DNA from: Anaeramoeba ignava
Lineage: Eukaryota > Metamonada > Anaeramoebidae
NCBI GenBank assembly: GCA_028826165.1
Contig: JAPDFW010000081.1
Span: 352,001-416,000 of the forward strand
Direction: 5' to 3'
Length of the DNA stretch: 64,000 nucleotides
Position numbers and translations under genes: made by a program. Positions 14,401 through 23,154 of this stretch are shown piece after piece (position 1 is the first letter of the stretch; every line of letters begins with the position of its first letter). Below the pieces are notes generated by a model that worked only from the letters and a program-made list of their open reading frames with translations, was not told the DNA's origin and ran no database searches.

Positions 14401-15922
14401 CTGTTTCTTTTTCTGTTTCTTGTTGTATTTGTATTTCATTTTTATCAATAATTTCATCTTTTTCTGATTCTGATTCTGATTTAGATTTAGATTTAGATTC
14501 TGATTTAGATTTTGATTCAGATTTTGATTTTGATTTTGATTTTGATTTAGATTTGGATTTGGATTTGGATTTAGATTTAGATTTGGATTTTGATTTTGAT
14601 TTTGATTTTGATTTAGATTTAGATTTTGATTTAGATTTAGATTTAGATTTAGATTTAGATTTTGATTCTGATTTAGATTTAGATTTAGATTTAGATTTAG
14701 ATTTAGATTTAGATTTAGATTTAGATTTAGATTTAGATTTAGATTTAGATTTAGATTTAGATTTAGATTTTGATTTTGATTTATATTCTTTTTTATCAAT
14801 AATTTTATCTATTGTTTCATTTGTTTTTGTTGTTGTTTCTTTTTCTGTTTCTTGTTGTGTTTCTTGTTGTATTTGTATTTCATTTTTATCAATAATTTCA
14901 TCTTTTTCTGATTCTGATTCTGATTTAGATTTAGATTTAGATTCTGATTTAGATTTAGATTTAGATTTAGATTTTGATTTTGATTTAGATTTAGATTTGG
15001 ATTTGGATTTAGATTTAGATTTGGATTTTGATTTTGATTTAGATTTAGATTTAGATTTAGATTTAGATTTAGATTTAGATTTAGATTTAGATTTAGATTT
15101 AGATTCTGATTTAGATTTTGATTCAGATTTTGATTTTGATTTTGATTTAGATTTAGATTTGGATTTGGATTTGGATTTGGATTTAGATTTAGATTTGGAT
15201 TTTGATTTTGATTTTGATTTAGATTTAGATTTTGATTTAGATTTAGATTTAGATTTTGATTTAGATTTAGATTTAGATTTAGATTTAGATTTAGATTTAG
15301 ATTTAGATTTAGATTCTTTTTTATCAATAATTTGATCTATTGTTTCATTTATTTTTGTTGTTTCTTTTTCTGTTTCTTGTTCTGTTCCTTTTTCTGTTTC
15401 TTTTTCTGTTTCTTTTTCTGTTTCTTGTTGTGTTTCTTGTTGTGTTTCTTGTTCTGTTTCTTGTTCTGTTTCTTTTTCTGTTTCTTTTTCTGTTTCTTGT
15501 TTATGAATTGCATCTATTTTCCGATTTTGTTTTTCTTTTTGTGTTTGTCTTTGAATTTGTTTTGGGTTATTTCTTGAATAAAGTGAAGGAAATTTTGATC
15601 TTTTTGTTTTAAAGGAACGATTAAAAAAGACTTTTTTAGTTGTTGTCTTTTGTATGAAGCTTCTGTAATTTTGAGAACGGAGTTCTTCTTTTTTTGTTTC
15701 TTTTTCGTTTTGTTTTTCTTTTTCTTTTTCTTTTTCTTTTTCTTTTTCTTTTTCTTTTTTATCTGGAACAAAAAAAGTTTCGTTTACTTCTGAAATTAAG
15801 GGTTTTTTTTCTGTTATTTGATTTTGTGGGGTTTTTTTTTCTGTTTGCGTTTTTCTTCTGTTTAAATTTCTTTTTTGTTTTATTTTGTTTTTCCATAAAG
15901 AAATTTGATCGTTTCTTGACAT
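1199..15922 (-). CDS. Giant KS-rich protein with five helical repeats and C-terminal RA-RA-PH module (several frame breaks)
   Basis: Reads from ATG at 15922 ([13 protein letters not shown]) to TAA at 1199-1201, about 4,850 codons if the breaks are ignored. Order: basic N-terminus; 16 units of Thr/Glu/Gln linker plus KSKS tract (15.5-9.65 kb); five ~230-residue helical blocks separated by Asn/Asp/Gln/Ile/Glu arrays (9.47-2.68 kb); two Ras-association-like domains; PH domain ending in the usual C-terminal helix with a Trp (NWIEIL). One GT-AG intron lies at 1546-1632. The frame changes by single bases near 11975, 6490, 5330-6430 (several), 5315, 4560 and 1945, each in a homopolymer or short repeat; around 1945 the alternative frame clearly continues the RA fold. 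RA followed by PH is the arrangement of MRL/Grb7-type Ras/Rap effectors, so a membrane-signalling adaptor role is inferred. It could be a decaying gene, or intact with assembly indels. The helical block is unrecognised. Confidence 0.7.
3370..3760 (-). repeat. DNQIEK hexapeptide array (18-bp units)
   Basis: About 20 in-frame 18-bp units encoding Asp-Asn-Gln-Ile-Glu-Lys with Asp/Asn alternation at one position, linking helical blocks 4 and 5. The frame is intact across the array. Long open frames on the other strand and in the other minus frame are shadows of the repeat. Confidence 0.85.
5335..6430 (-). repeat. Frame-broken Asn/Gln/Ile/Glu hexapeptide array
   Basis: The same 18-bp unit as the 7140-8775 array, but interrupted by many short indels: extra T in TATCTTTTAATTT near 5867, 5942 and 6104, and irregular spacers near 5757, 5830, 6136 and 6262. 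No frame stays open across it. It joins helical blocks 2 and 3. Confidence 0.8.
7140..8775 (-). repeat. Intact Asn/Gln/Ile/Glu/Lys hexapeptide array, ~90 units
   Basis: About 90 tandem 18-bp units (DNNQIE / DNNEIE / DINQIK variants) run without a frame break for 1.6 kb between helical blocks 1 and 2. Variation falls mainly at Gln/Glu, Glu/Lys and Asn/Ile positions and preserves the hexapeptide. The equally long hydrophobic ORF on the plus strand is a shadow. Confidence 0.85.
9650..15500 (-). repeat. 16-unit higher-order repeat of Thr/Glu/Gln linkers and KSKS tracts
   Basis: Sixteen units, each with a linker (ETEKE/QQET repeats), a conserved NETID(K/Q)IIDKKE motif, a Lys-Ser dipeptide tract of variable length and a [15 protein letters not shown](I/M)QQ motif. 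The IIDKK segments lie near 9731, 10008, 10378, 10648, 11091, 11446, 11713, 12243, 12497, 12908, 13379, 13603, 14034, 14345, 14791 and 15317. Units near 13.60-14.04 and 14.35-14.80 kb are almost identical, as are 9.72-10.03 and 10.39-10.66 kb, so recent segmental duplication is likely. The tracts mix synonymous TCTAAA and TCAAAA units. Confidence 0.85.
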
Positions 15923-16343
15923 CGTTTTTCAATTAAAAAATTTTAAATTTTAAATTTTAAATTAGAAAGTTGATTGAATAAAAAAGCAAAAATAAAAATT
16001 AGAAGAAGAAAAAAAAAATAAAAAAATAAAATCGAAATATTCAAAAAAAAATTTTTTAAATTGAGAAAAAAAAATTTTCGCTTTTTTTTTTTTAAATCAA
16101 TTCAATTAAAATCAAATCAAAAAAAAAATATAATTTTGTTTGAAAAAAAAAGTAATTTTACTTTCTGTTTGTTTCTTTTCAATTAGATTTGATATAAATT
16201 GTTTGAAGATTTTTTTTGGAAAGAATTTTGAAAAAAAAAAATTGGAAAAAAAAACATTTTTTTTTGGAAAATTGAAAAAAAAAAATTAAAGAAAAAAAGT
16301 GGAATGAAAAAAATTTTTTCTTCTTCTTTTTCTTTTTGAGAAT
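15923..16343. other. Intergenic, AT-rich
   Basis: 421 bp between the start of the giant gene and the stop of the Rab gene, both on the minus strand. Homopolymer A/T runs dominate and a GTGGAATGAAAA element occurs near 16300. The TTTTTCATTTTT motif seen before most other genes is not evident upstream of the giant gene. No gene seen. Confidence 0.6.
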
Positions 16344-18463
16344 TTAACAACATTTCTTTTTTTTAATTGTTGTTCCTGTAGAAACAGTAACTGTTTTTTC
16401 TTGTGTTTTTGAATCATCATCCCAAGTTGATAAAGATTTAAGAATTTCTCCAGCAAGAATTTGAAAAGCTTCTTCAATATTTGTTGAATTTTTTGCACTT
16501 GTTTCAAGAAATGGAATTCGATATTTCTCTGAAAAAGCCTTTTTTTTTTTTAAAAAAAAACATTTTAAATTTAATTTCAAATTTAATTTTAATTTCAAAA
16601 TGAATTTTAATTTCAAAATGAATTTTAATTTCAAAATGAATTTTAATTTCAAAATGAATTTTAAATTTTAATTTTAATTTGAATTTTAATTTTAATTTTA
16701 AAATGAATTTTAAATTTAATTTTAATTTTAATTTTAATTTTAAATTTAATTTTAATTTTAATTTTAATTTTAATTTTAATTTTAATTTCAAAATGAATTT
16801 TAATTTTATAAATGAATTTTAATTTCAAAATGAATTTTAATTTCAAAATGAATTTTAATTTTAATTTTAATTTTAATTTCAAAATGAATTTTAAATTTAA
16901 TTTTAAATTTAATTTCAAAATGAATTTTAATTTCAAAATTAATTTTTTAATTACTTTTGCTTCTTCTGTTGAAACTGCTCGTTTTTCAACTAAATCAGCT
17001 TTATTTCCAACAAGTAAAATTTTTGCTTTTGATTCCCCATATTGTTCTACTTCTTTTAACCATGTTGGAACACTCTCAAAACTATCTTTATTTGTTAAAT
17101 CATAAACAATAATAATTCCATGACATCCTCTTTTATTTTTTAATTTTTATTTTTTATTTTTAATTTTTTATTTTTATTTTTTATTTTTATTTTTTAATTT
17201 TTATTTTTTAATTTTTAATTTTTAATTTTTAAAAATAAATATCAACCTGTAATAAGTTCTTGTAATTGTTCTAAATCTTTCTTGGCCTAAAAAATATTTG
17301 AATTGAATTAATTAAAATTAAATTAAATTAATTTGAATTAAATTAAAATTAAAATTAAAATTAAAATTAAATTAAAAATTAAAATTAAATACCAGCAGTA
17401 TCCCACTAAATTAAAATAAAATTAAAAATAAAAATTAAATAAAATGAAATTAATTAAATAAAAACTAAATAAAAATTAAATAACTTACAATTTGCATTTT
17501 AACATGTTTTGCTTCTCTTTCAATTGTTCTAATTTTCTTTTTATTTTATAAAAAATTAGATAAAAATAAATTTTTATTAAATTAATTAAAATTATTATTT
17601 AACTTACAAAATCAACTCCAATTGTTGAAAGATAAACTTCTGAAAATGTATCATCCTATTTATTAAATTGTATTTTAAATTGTATTTTAAATTGTTTTAA
17701 ATTTTATTTTAAATTTTATTTTAAATTTTATTTTAAATTGTATTTTGAATTTTATTTTAAATTTTATTTTAAATTGTATTTTAAATTTTATTTTTTTATT
17801 TTGATTTAAAGAAAAAAAATCAAAAACAAACAGTAAATCTGAGCAAAATGCAACTTTTTCCAACACCTATTTTAAAATAATTAAAGCAAATTTAATTAAA
17901 ATAATTAAAATAAATTTAATTTAAATAATTAAAACAAATTTAATTAAAATAATTAAAATTATTAAAATAAATTTAATTTAAATGATTAAAACAAATTTAA
18001 TTAAAATAATTAAAATAATTAAAATAAATTTAATTTAAATGATTAAAACAAATTTAATTAAAATAATTAAAATAATTAAAATAAATTTAATTTAAATGAT
18101 TAAAACAAATTTAATTAAAATAATTAAAACAAATTTAATTTAAATGATTAAAATAATTAAAATAAATTTAATTTAAATGATTAAAATAAATTTAATTAAA
18201 ATGATTAAAATAATTAAAATAAATATAATTTAAATAATTAAATTTAATTTAAAATATTAAAGCAAATTTAATTTAAATAATTAAAACAAATTTAATTTAA
18301 AAATATAAAAAAAAATTTTTTTTATTTAATTTTGCTATTATTTATTTAAAAAACGTTTTGTTATATTTTTTTTTCTTTTTTTTTTCTTTTATTTAAATTA
18401 TTTACTAAAGTTCCCAACTAATAAAATCTTAAATAAATAATCATGCCCATCAAATTCAGTCAT
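16344..18463 (-). CDS. Rab1-like small GTPase, 8 exons
   Basis: Exons (minus): 18463-18406, 17866-17832, 17655-17608, 17536-17489, 17405-17393, 17286-17247, 17129-16955, 16538-16344, totalling 612 nt = 203 aa, the normal Rab length. Motifs: P-loop GNFSVGKS (17-24), switch I STIGVDFKIRTI, WDTAGQERF, NKAD, ETSAKN and a C-terminal CC for double geranylgeranylation. The TIGVDFKIRT and TAGQERFRTIT strings place it with the Rab1/8 group acting in ER-Golgi or post-Golgi traffic. The P-loop is unusual: most Rabs have GDSGVGKS, and here Ser and Gly at the Ras-12/13 positions are Phe and Ser. All introns are GT-AG (71-539 bp); the two largest hold simple repeats. Confidence 0.93.
16539..16954 (-). repeat. 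Rab intron 7 filled with TTTTAATTTCAAAATGAA repeats
   Basis: Irregular tandem TTTTAATTT / CAAAATGAA units fill the intron, bounded by GTAATT and a poly-A AG acceptor. Lys-Leu and Lys-Ile frames within it are not coding. Confidence 0.8.
17867..18405 (-). repeat. Rab intron 1 with ~70-bp AATTAAAA satellite
   Basis: Tandem units combining AATTAAAATAATTAAAA, AAATTTAATTTAAATGATTAAAAC and variants, about seven repetitions, between donor GTAAATAA and acceptor AAAATAG. Confidence 0.75.
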
Positions 18464-18926
18464 TTTTGTTGGTTTTGGTTTTTAAAAATTAAAGGAAAAA
18501 AAAAAAGGGGAGAAAAGTAAAATAAATGAGAGAAAAAAAATGAAAAAAAATATTTTTGTCAAATTAAAAAAAAATTAAAAAAAAAAAGTGGAAAAAAAAA
18601 TTTAAAAAAAATTTAAAATAGAAATGAAAGGAAATTAATAGCATTTCTCTTTTAAAAAAATCCAAAAAAAAATTTTGTTTTCTTATATAATTTTATATGT
18701 ATATATTTTAATATTAAAATAAATTAAAAATAATAAAAAATAAAAAAATTTTTTTTTTCATTTTTTTTTTCTATTTTTTTTTTTTCTTTTTATCCTTTTT
18801 TTAACCTTTTTTTATTAATTAGAACAGAAATAATTTATTTGAGAAAATTAAAAATCAATTTAAAAAAAGAAACAAATCAAAATAAAAACAAACAAAACAA
18901 TTTATTAATTTTTTTAAAAAAAAAGA
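18464..18926. promoter_or_regulatory. Divergent intergenic region, Rab / RhoGAP
   Basis: 463 bp between two divergent start codons. On the minus-strand side, about 75 bp upstream of the Rab ATG, the sequence reads TTTTTTTCATTTTTTTTC; on the plus side TTTTCATTTTTTTTTTC lies about 165 bp before the RhoGAP ATG. Otherwise A/T homopolymers. A role as core promoter is inferred from recurrence upstream of other genes. Confidence 0.4.
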
Positions 18927-20999
18927 ATGTTTTCTAAGTTTCGAAAAAAGAAACAAGAAATCGATGAAGCAGCAATTCCTTCTGTAGTTTTAATAACAAC
19001 TGCTTTTTTAAGAGAAAAAGGTAAAAAAATTTACAAATTTTTTCTTTTTAATTTTTAATTGAAAAAAAATTTTTTTTATTAAATTCAGAATTAAATAATT
19101 TAATAATAAAATAATTTAATAATAAAATAATAAAATAATAAAAAGGAGAAGGATCTTTTTATTTATTTATTTATTTAAATAAAATTAATCAAATTTTTTT
19201 TCCTAATTTATTAATTTATTATTTAATTTCAAATAAATAATAAAAGTTAGAATTTTTAATCATTTTAAATTTATATTTATAAAATTTATAAAAATAAAAA
19301 TAAAAATAAAAAAGGATTTTCTATTGAATATATTTTTAGAATTCCTGGAAGAGTTTCAGATGTTGAAGAATTATTACAAAAATTATCTAAAAATGAAGAA
19401 GTTGATTTATCTTCTTATAATATTCATATTATTGCTTCAGTTTTGAAATCTTTTTTAAGAAATTATGATCCACCTTTAATTGTCTACAAACTTTATAAAC
19501 CTTTCTTAAAAATTCAAAGTAATTTTTATAAATATAAATTTAATTATAAATTTAATTATTAATTTGATTATAAATTTAATTATAAATTTAATTATAAATT
19601 TAATTATAAATTTAATTATAAGTTTAATTATAAATATAATTATAAATTTATTTATAAATATAATTATTAATTTAATTATTAATTTTATTATAAATATAAT
19701 TATTAATTTAATTATTAATTTTATTATAAATTTTAATTATAAATATAATTATTAATTTAATTATAAATTTAAATATAAATATAATTATAAAATTTAATTA
19801 TAAATTTAATTATATATTTTATTATAAATTTTTATTATAAAATTTTATTATTGATTTAATTATAAATTTAATTATTGATTTAATTATTAATTTAATTATA
19901 AATTTAATTATAAATTTAATTATAAATTTAGTTATAAATATAGTTATAAAATTTATTTATAAATTTTTATTATAAATATAATTATAAATTTAATTATAAA
20001 TTTATTTATAAATTTAATTATAAATTTAATTATAAATATAGTTATAAATTTAATTTATAAATTTAATTATAAATTTAATTATAAATTATTTTTATTTATA
20101 AATTTATTTCTAAATTTATTTATAAATTTATTTCTAAATTTTATTTCTAAATTTATTTCTAAATTTATTTCTAAATTTATTTTAAATTTATTTCTAAATT
20201 TATTTCTAAATTTATTTCTAAATTTATTTCTAAATTTATTTCTAAATTTATTTCTAAATTTATTTCTAAATTTATTTCTAAATTTATTTCTAAATTTATT
20301 TCTAAATTTATTTCTAAATTTATTTCTAAATTTATTTCTAAATTTTATTTCTAAATTTATTTCTAAATTTATTTCTAAATTTATTTCTAAATTTATTTCT
20401 AAATTTAAATATAAATTTAATTATATATTTTATTTATAAATTTTATTATAAATTTATTTCTAAACTTATTTCTAAATTTATTTCTAAATAAAGAAAAAGG
20501 ATCTGATAAAAAAAATGACCAATTAGTGAAACTATTATTATTATTACCTGATGAACATCAACTTGTGTTAAAACATGTATTTGAATTTCTAGCATACATA
20601 GCTCAACATTCAGACAAAAACTTAATGACAGCATCAAATTTAGCAACAGTTTTTGGACCGAACATTCTTCGACTAAAAAAATCGAATCCAAAAAGGGATG
20701 CAAAAGATTTTGATTTAATAAGAGGATTAGTTCAATATATAATTGAAAACAACAAAGAAATTTTTTCTGGATTGGAAAAATTTCGACATGAAATCAAAAG
20801 TAAACAAAAAAGTAAATTCAAAGCAAATCGAAATTTAAGTACAAGCGATGCAGCGGAAATCAAGACAGGAAGACTTACAAAAAGTCAATCACTTAATCCA
20901 CCTCATTCTGGTATTTTACAACCAGATTTTTCTGAAAAAGATAAAGAAGTGCTATTTAAAAACAGAAAATTATCTAGTGATGGTGATGATGATGTTTAA
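18927..20999 (+). CDS. RhoGAP-domain protein, 3 exons
   Basis: Exons 18927-19020, 19315-19518 and 20494-20999 give 267 aa. The RhoGAP domain spans most of it: N-terminal IPSVVLITTAFLREKG, the arginine finger in YIFRIPG (the Arg inserts into the GTPase active site in this family), then LKSFLRNYDPPL and the hallmark KNLMTASNLATVFGPNIL. The C-terminal ~80 residues are basic and low-complexity, ending GDDDV. It would accelerate GTP hydrolysis on Rho/Rac proteins, and a Rac-like gene lies 5 kb away. Short for the family: only the GAP domain and a tail. Intron 2 (975 bp) is a satellite array. Confidence 0.92.
19519..20493 (+). repeat. RhoGAP intron 2 satellite (AAATTTAATTAT then AAATTTATTTCT)
   Basis: The first ~580 bp are 11-12-bp units of AAATTTAATTAT with variants; from about 20101 the unit changes to AAATTTATTTCT in a very regular array to about 20400, then reverts. 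Donor GTAATTTT and acceptor AAATAAAG flank it. Confidence 0.85.
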
Positions 21000-21320
21000 G
21001 ATCTTAATTGATCTGAAAATTCTTAAAAAAAAAAATTATAATTTGTTTTTTTTCTTTTTTTGGATTAACGTTGAAAATTACACATATTTGAATAGTAGAT
21101 CAAAGTTGAGCCATCGATTTGAATTTGATAGGTTTTTTGATTATTTGTTTTGATTTTCAGTTTCAATTCTTTCTTTTTTTTTTCTTTCTTTCTTTCTTTT
21201 TTTCTTTCTTCTTTTTTTTTTTGTATTTTTGAAATTAAAAGAATTGAAAAAAAAAAATTTTAAATTAAATTTTCATTTTTTTTTCATTTTTTTTTTATTT
21301 AAATTTTAACTTATTTAAAA
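21000..21320. promoter_or_regulatory. Intergenic with candidate TAF6 promoter motif
   Basis: 321 bp between tandem plus-strand genes. Two copies of TTTTCATTTTTTTT lie about 25-55 bp before the TAF6 ATG. A CTTTCTTTCTTTC pyrimidine run lies near 21180. Promoter role is inferred. Confidence 0.45.
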
Positions 21321-23035
21321 ATGTCAAAAATATCAAGAGACTTTTTAAAAATTATTGCTCAAGGAATGGGAATTTCAAATTTATCAGATTCTATAAGTCT
21401 TTTACTTGTTTCTGATGTTGAATATAAAATTAGAGAATTAATTTTTGAATCAAAAAAATTTATGAAACACGAAAAAAGAAATAAATTAATTCCAAGAGAT
21501 ATTAATTTTGCATTAGAATTAAAAAACTTTTCTGTAATCAATTTATTATAAAAATTTATTATAAAAATTTATTATAAAAATTTATTAAAAATCAAAATGA
21601 ATTTTTGCTTGTGAAACTTTCTTTCTTTTTTTAATAATATTTTAATAATATAATACTCACACAAACTTCTTCAATTTAATTTCCTCATAAAAACCCTTTA
21701 TGTATTTTGCAGAGATTGTATGGATATAACTGTTCAAATCCTGTCAAATTTCAGCACGCAATAAGACAGCCTGATTTATTCTATTTAGACGATCCAGTTA
21801 TAGATGTGGAAGATCTAATCGCACAACCTTATCCAAAATATCCTCTTGATATTCATTTCACGGCCCATTGGTTGGCAGTGTGCGGCAATCAGCCAGAAAT
21901 ACATGAAAATCCAATTAGAGTCAAAACCAGAGAAGAAACAAATAAACAAATAATTTCAACGGAAAAAATCATTCAAAATACAAAAAAAAAACGCACAGGA
22001 AGAACAACAATTATTTCCGTTTCGCTACAAAAAATATTTGCGCAAAATCAATTCAACGCAAATCAAAGAAAAGAAAAAACCAAAAAAACGTTAAAAAAAA
22101 AAGATCGAAATCCAAAAAATGATCCACGATTAGAAATAGAAAAAGAAATAGAAAAAGAATTGGAAAAAGAAAAAGAAAAAGAAGCAGAACATCACAATTC
22201 AAACGAAGCAGTTATCAAACTCGTATTAACAGAGGAATTGCAGCTGTTTTACGACTATGTAACTGATGTAATTTTATCAGGATCAAAAAGAGAGCAAAAA
22301 ATTGTTTATAAATCACTTTTGGAAGACTCAGGAATCCACCAGTTATTCCCATATTTCTCGCATTTTATTGCCTCGCAAACAAGAAAAAACCTGAATAACT
22401 TACAAGCACTTATGCCGTTGATGAAGATGATGTTTGCACTTGTTCACAATCCAAAAGTTTATATAGAAAGATACTTGCAGCAAATTTTATCCACTGTTCT
22501 GACTTGCGTTGTTCGTGGTTTTGACTGGCTCAACAACGACGAATACTGGGATTTCCGGATCCTTTGCGCAAGAATTATCAGCGATATTTGCGACAAATTT
22601 GGTGATGTTTATCTTATGCTGAGATCCACCATTTCTCAGCTTTTATCCCAAAATTGGCTCAATTTTAATCACTCTCTTTCATCCCATCACGGATCCATCA
22701 TCGCGTTGTCCTATTTGGGTTCAAACTCAATAAACTCTTTGCTTGTCCCTAATATCAAAAATTATTTTTTTGCTCTTTTGTTCCCTATTATAATTGATAA
22801 CTCCAAAAATGATCCGTTTTCTCAAAAAATTGAGTCAAATTTTTGCTATTCTTCTTTGTTACTTGCTTTTGGCAATTTGTTACTTTCTCAATCTTACCAA
22901 GTTTCTTTGCAAAATTCCTCAGTTGTTTTCAAAGATTTACTTGTCGATTATGATTCCATTTCTCCAATTTTTGGTGAATCAATTGTTCCTTTTTGTTTTT
23001 CACAAAATTATGATGATTGTCAATCCCTTTTATAA
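21321..23035 (+). CDS. TAF6: TAF6, TFIID/SAGA subunit
   Basis: Two exons, 21321-21533 and 21713-23035 (GT-AG intron of 179 bp), encode 511 aa. Residues 1-70 form the TAF histone fold (SRDFLKIIAQ...LIPRDINFALEL); the exon junction joins it in phase to RLYGYNCSNPVKFQ. Then comes the conserved TAF6 segment FYLDDPVIDVEDLI...PLDIHFTAHWLAV, a charged low-complexity linker, and the HEAT-repeat TAF6C region (LTEELQLFYDYVTD onward). In TFIID, TAF6 pairs with TAF9 through the histone fold, and the C-terminal HEAT domains scaffold the complex. Exon 2 has a noticeably more balanced base composition than the surroundings. Confidence 0.95.
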
Positions 23036-23154
23036 ATAGATTTTCAAAAACAACAAAAAATAAAAATTAAAATTTAAATTAAAAATTTATTTTTTTTATT
23101 TATCTAAAAAGAAAAGTGGAACGTTTTTTTTTAATCTAAAAAAAAAAAAAAAAT

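Noticed and set aside
13815-15335. 506-residue Asp-Leu/Asp-Phe plus-strand ORF
   Set aside because: Antisense of the KS tracts. The minus frame carries the N-terminus and linker motifs; the plus frame has none.
9700-15500. TTTAGA repeats as interstitial telomeric sequence
   Set aside because: The units interchange synonymously (TCTAAA/TCAAAA) in a Lys-Ser frame and alternate with unique linkers, which is coding behaviour, and no G-rich telomere unit is present.
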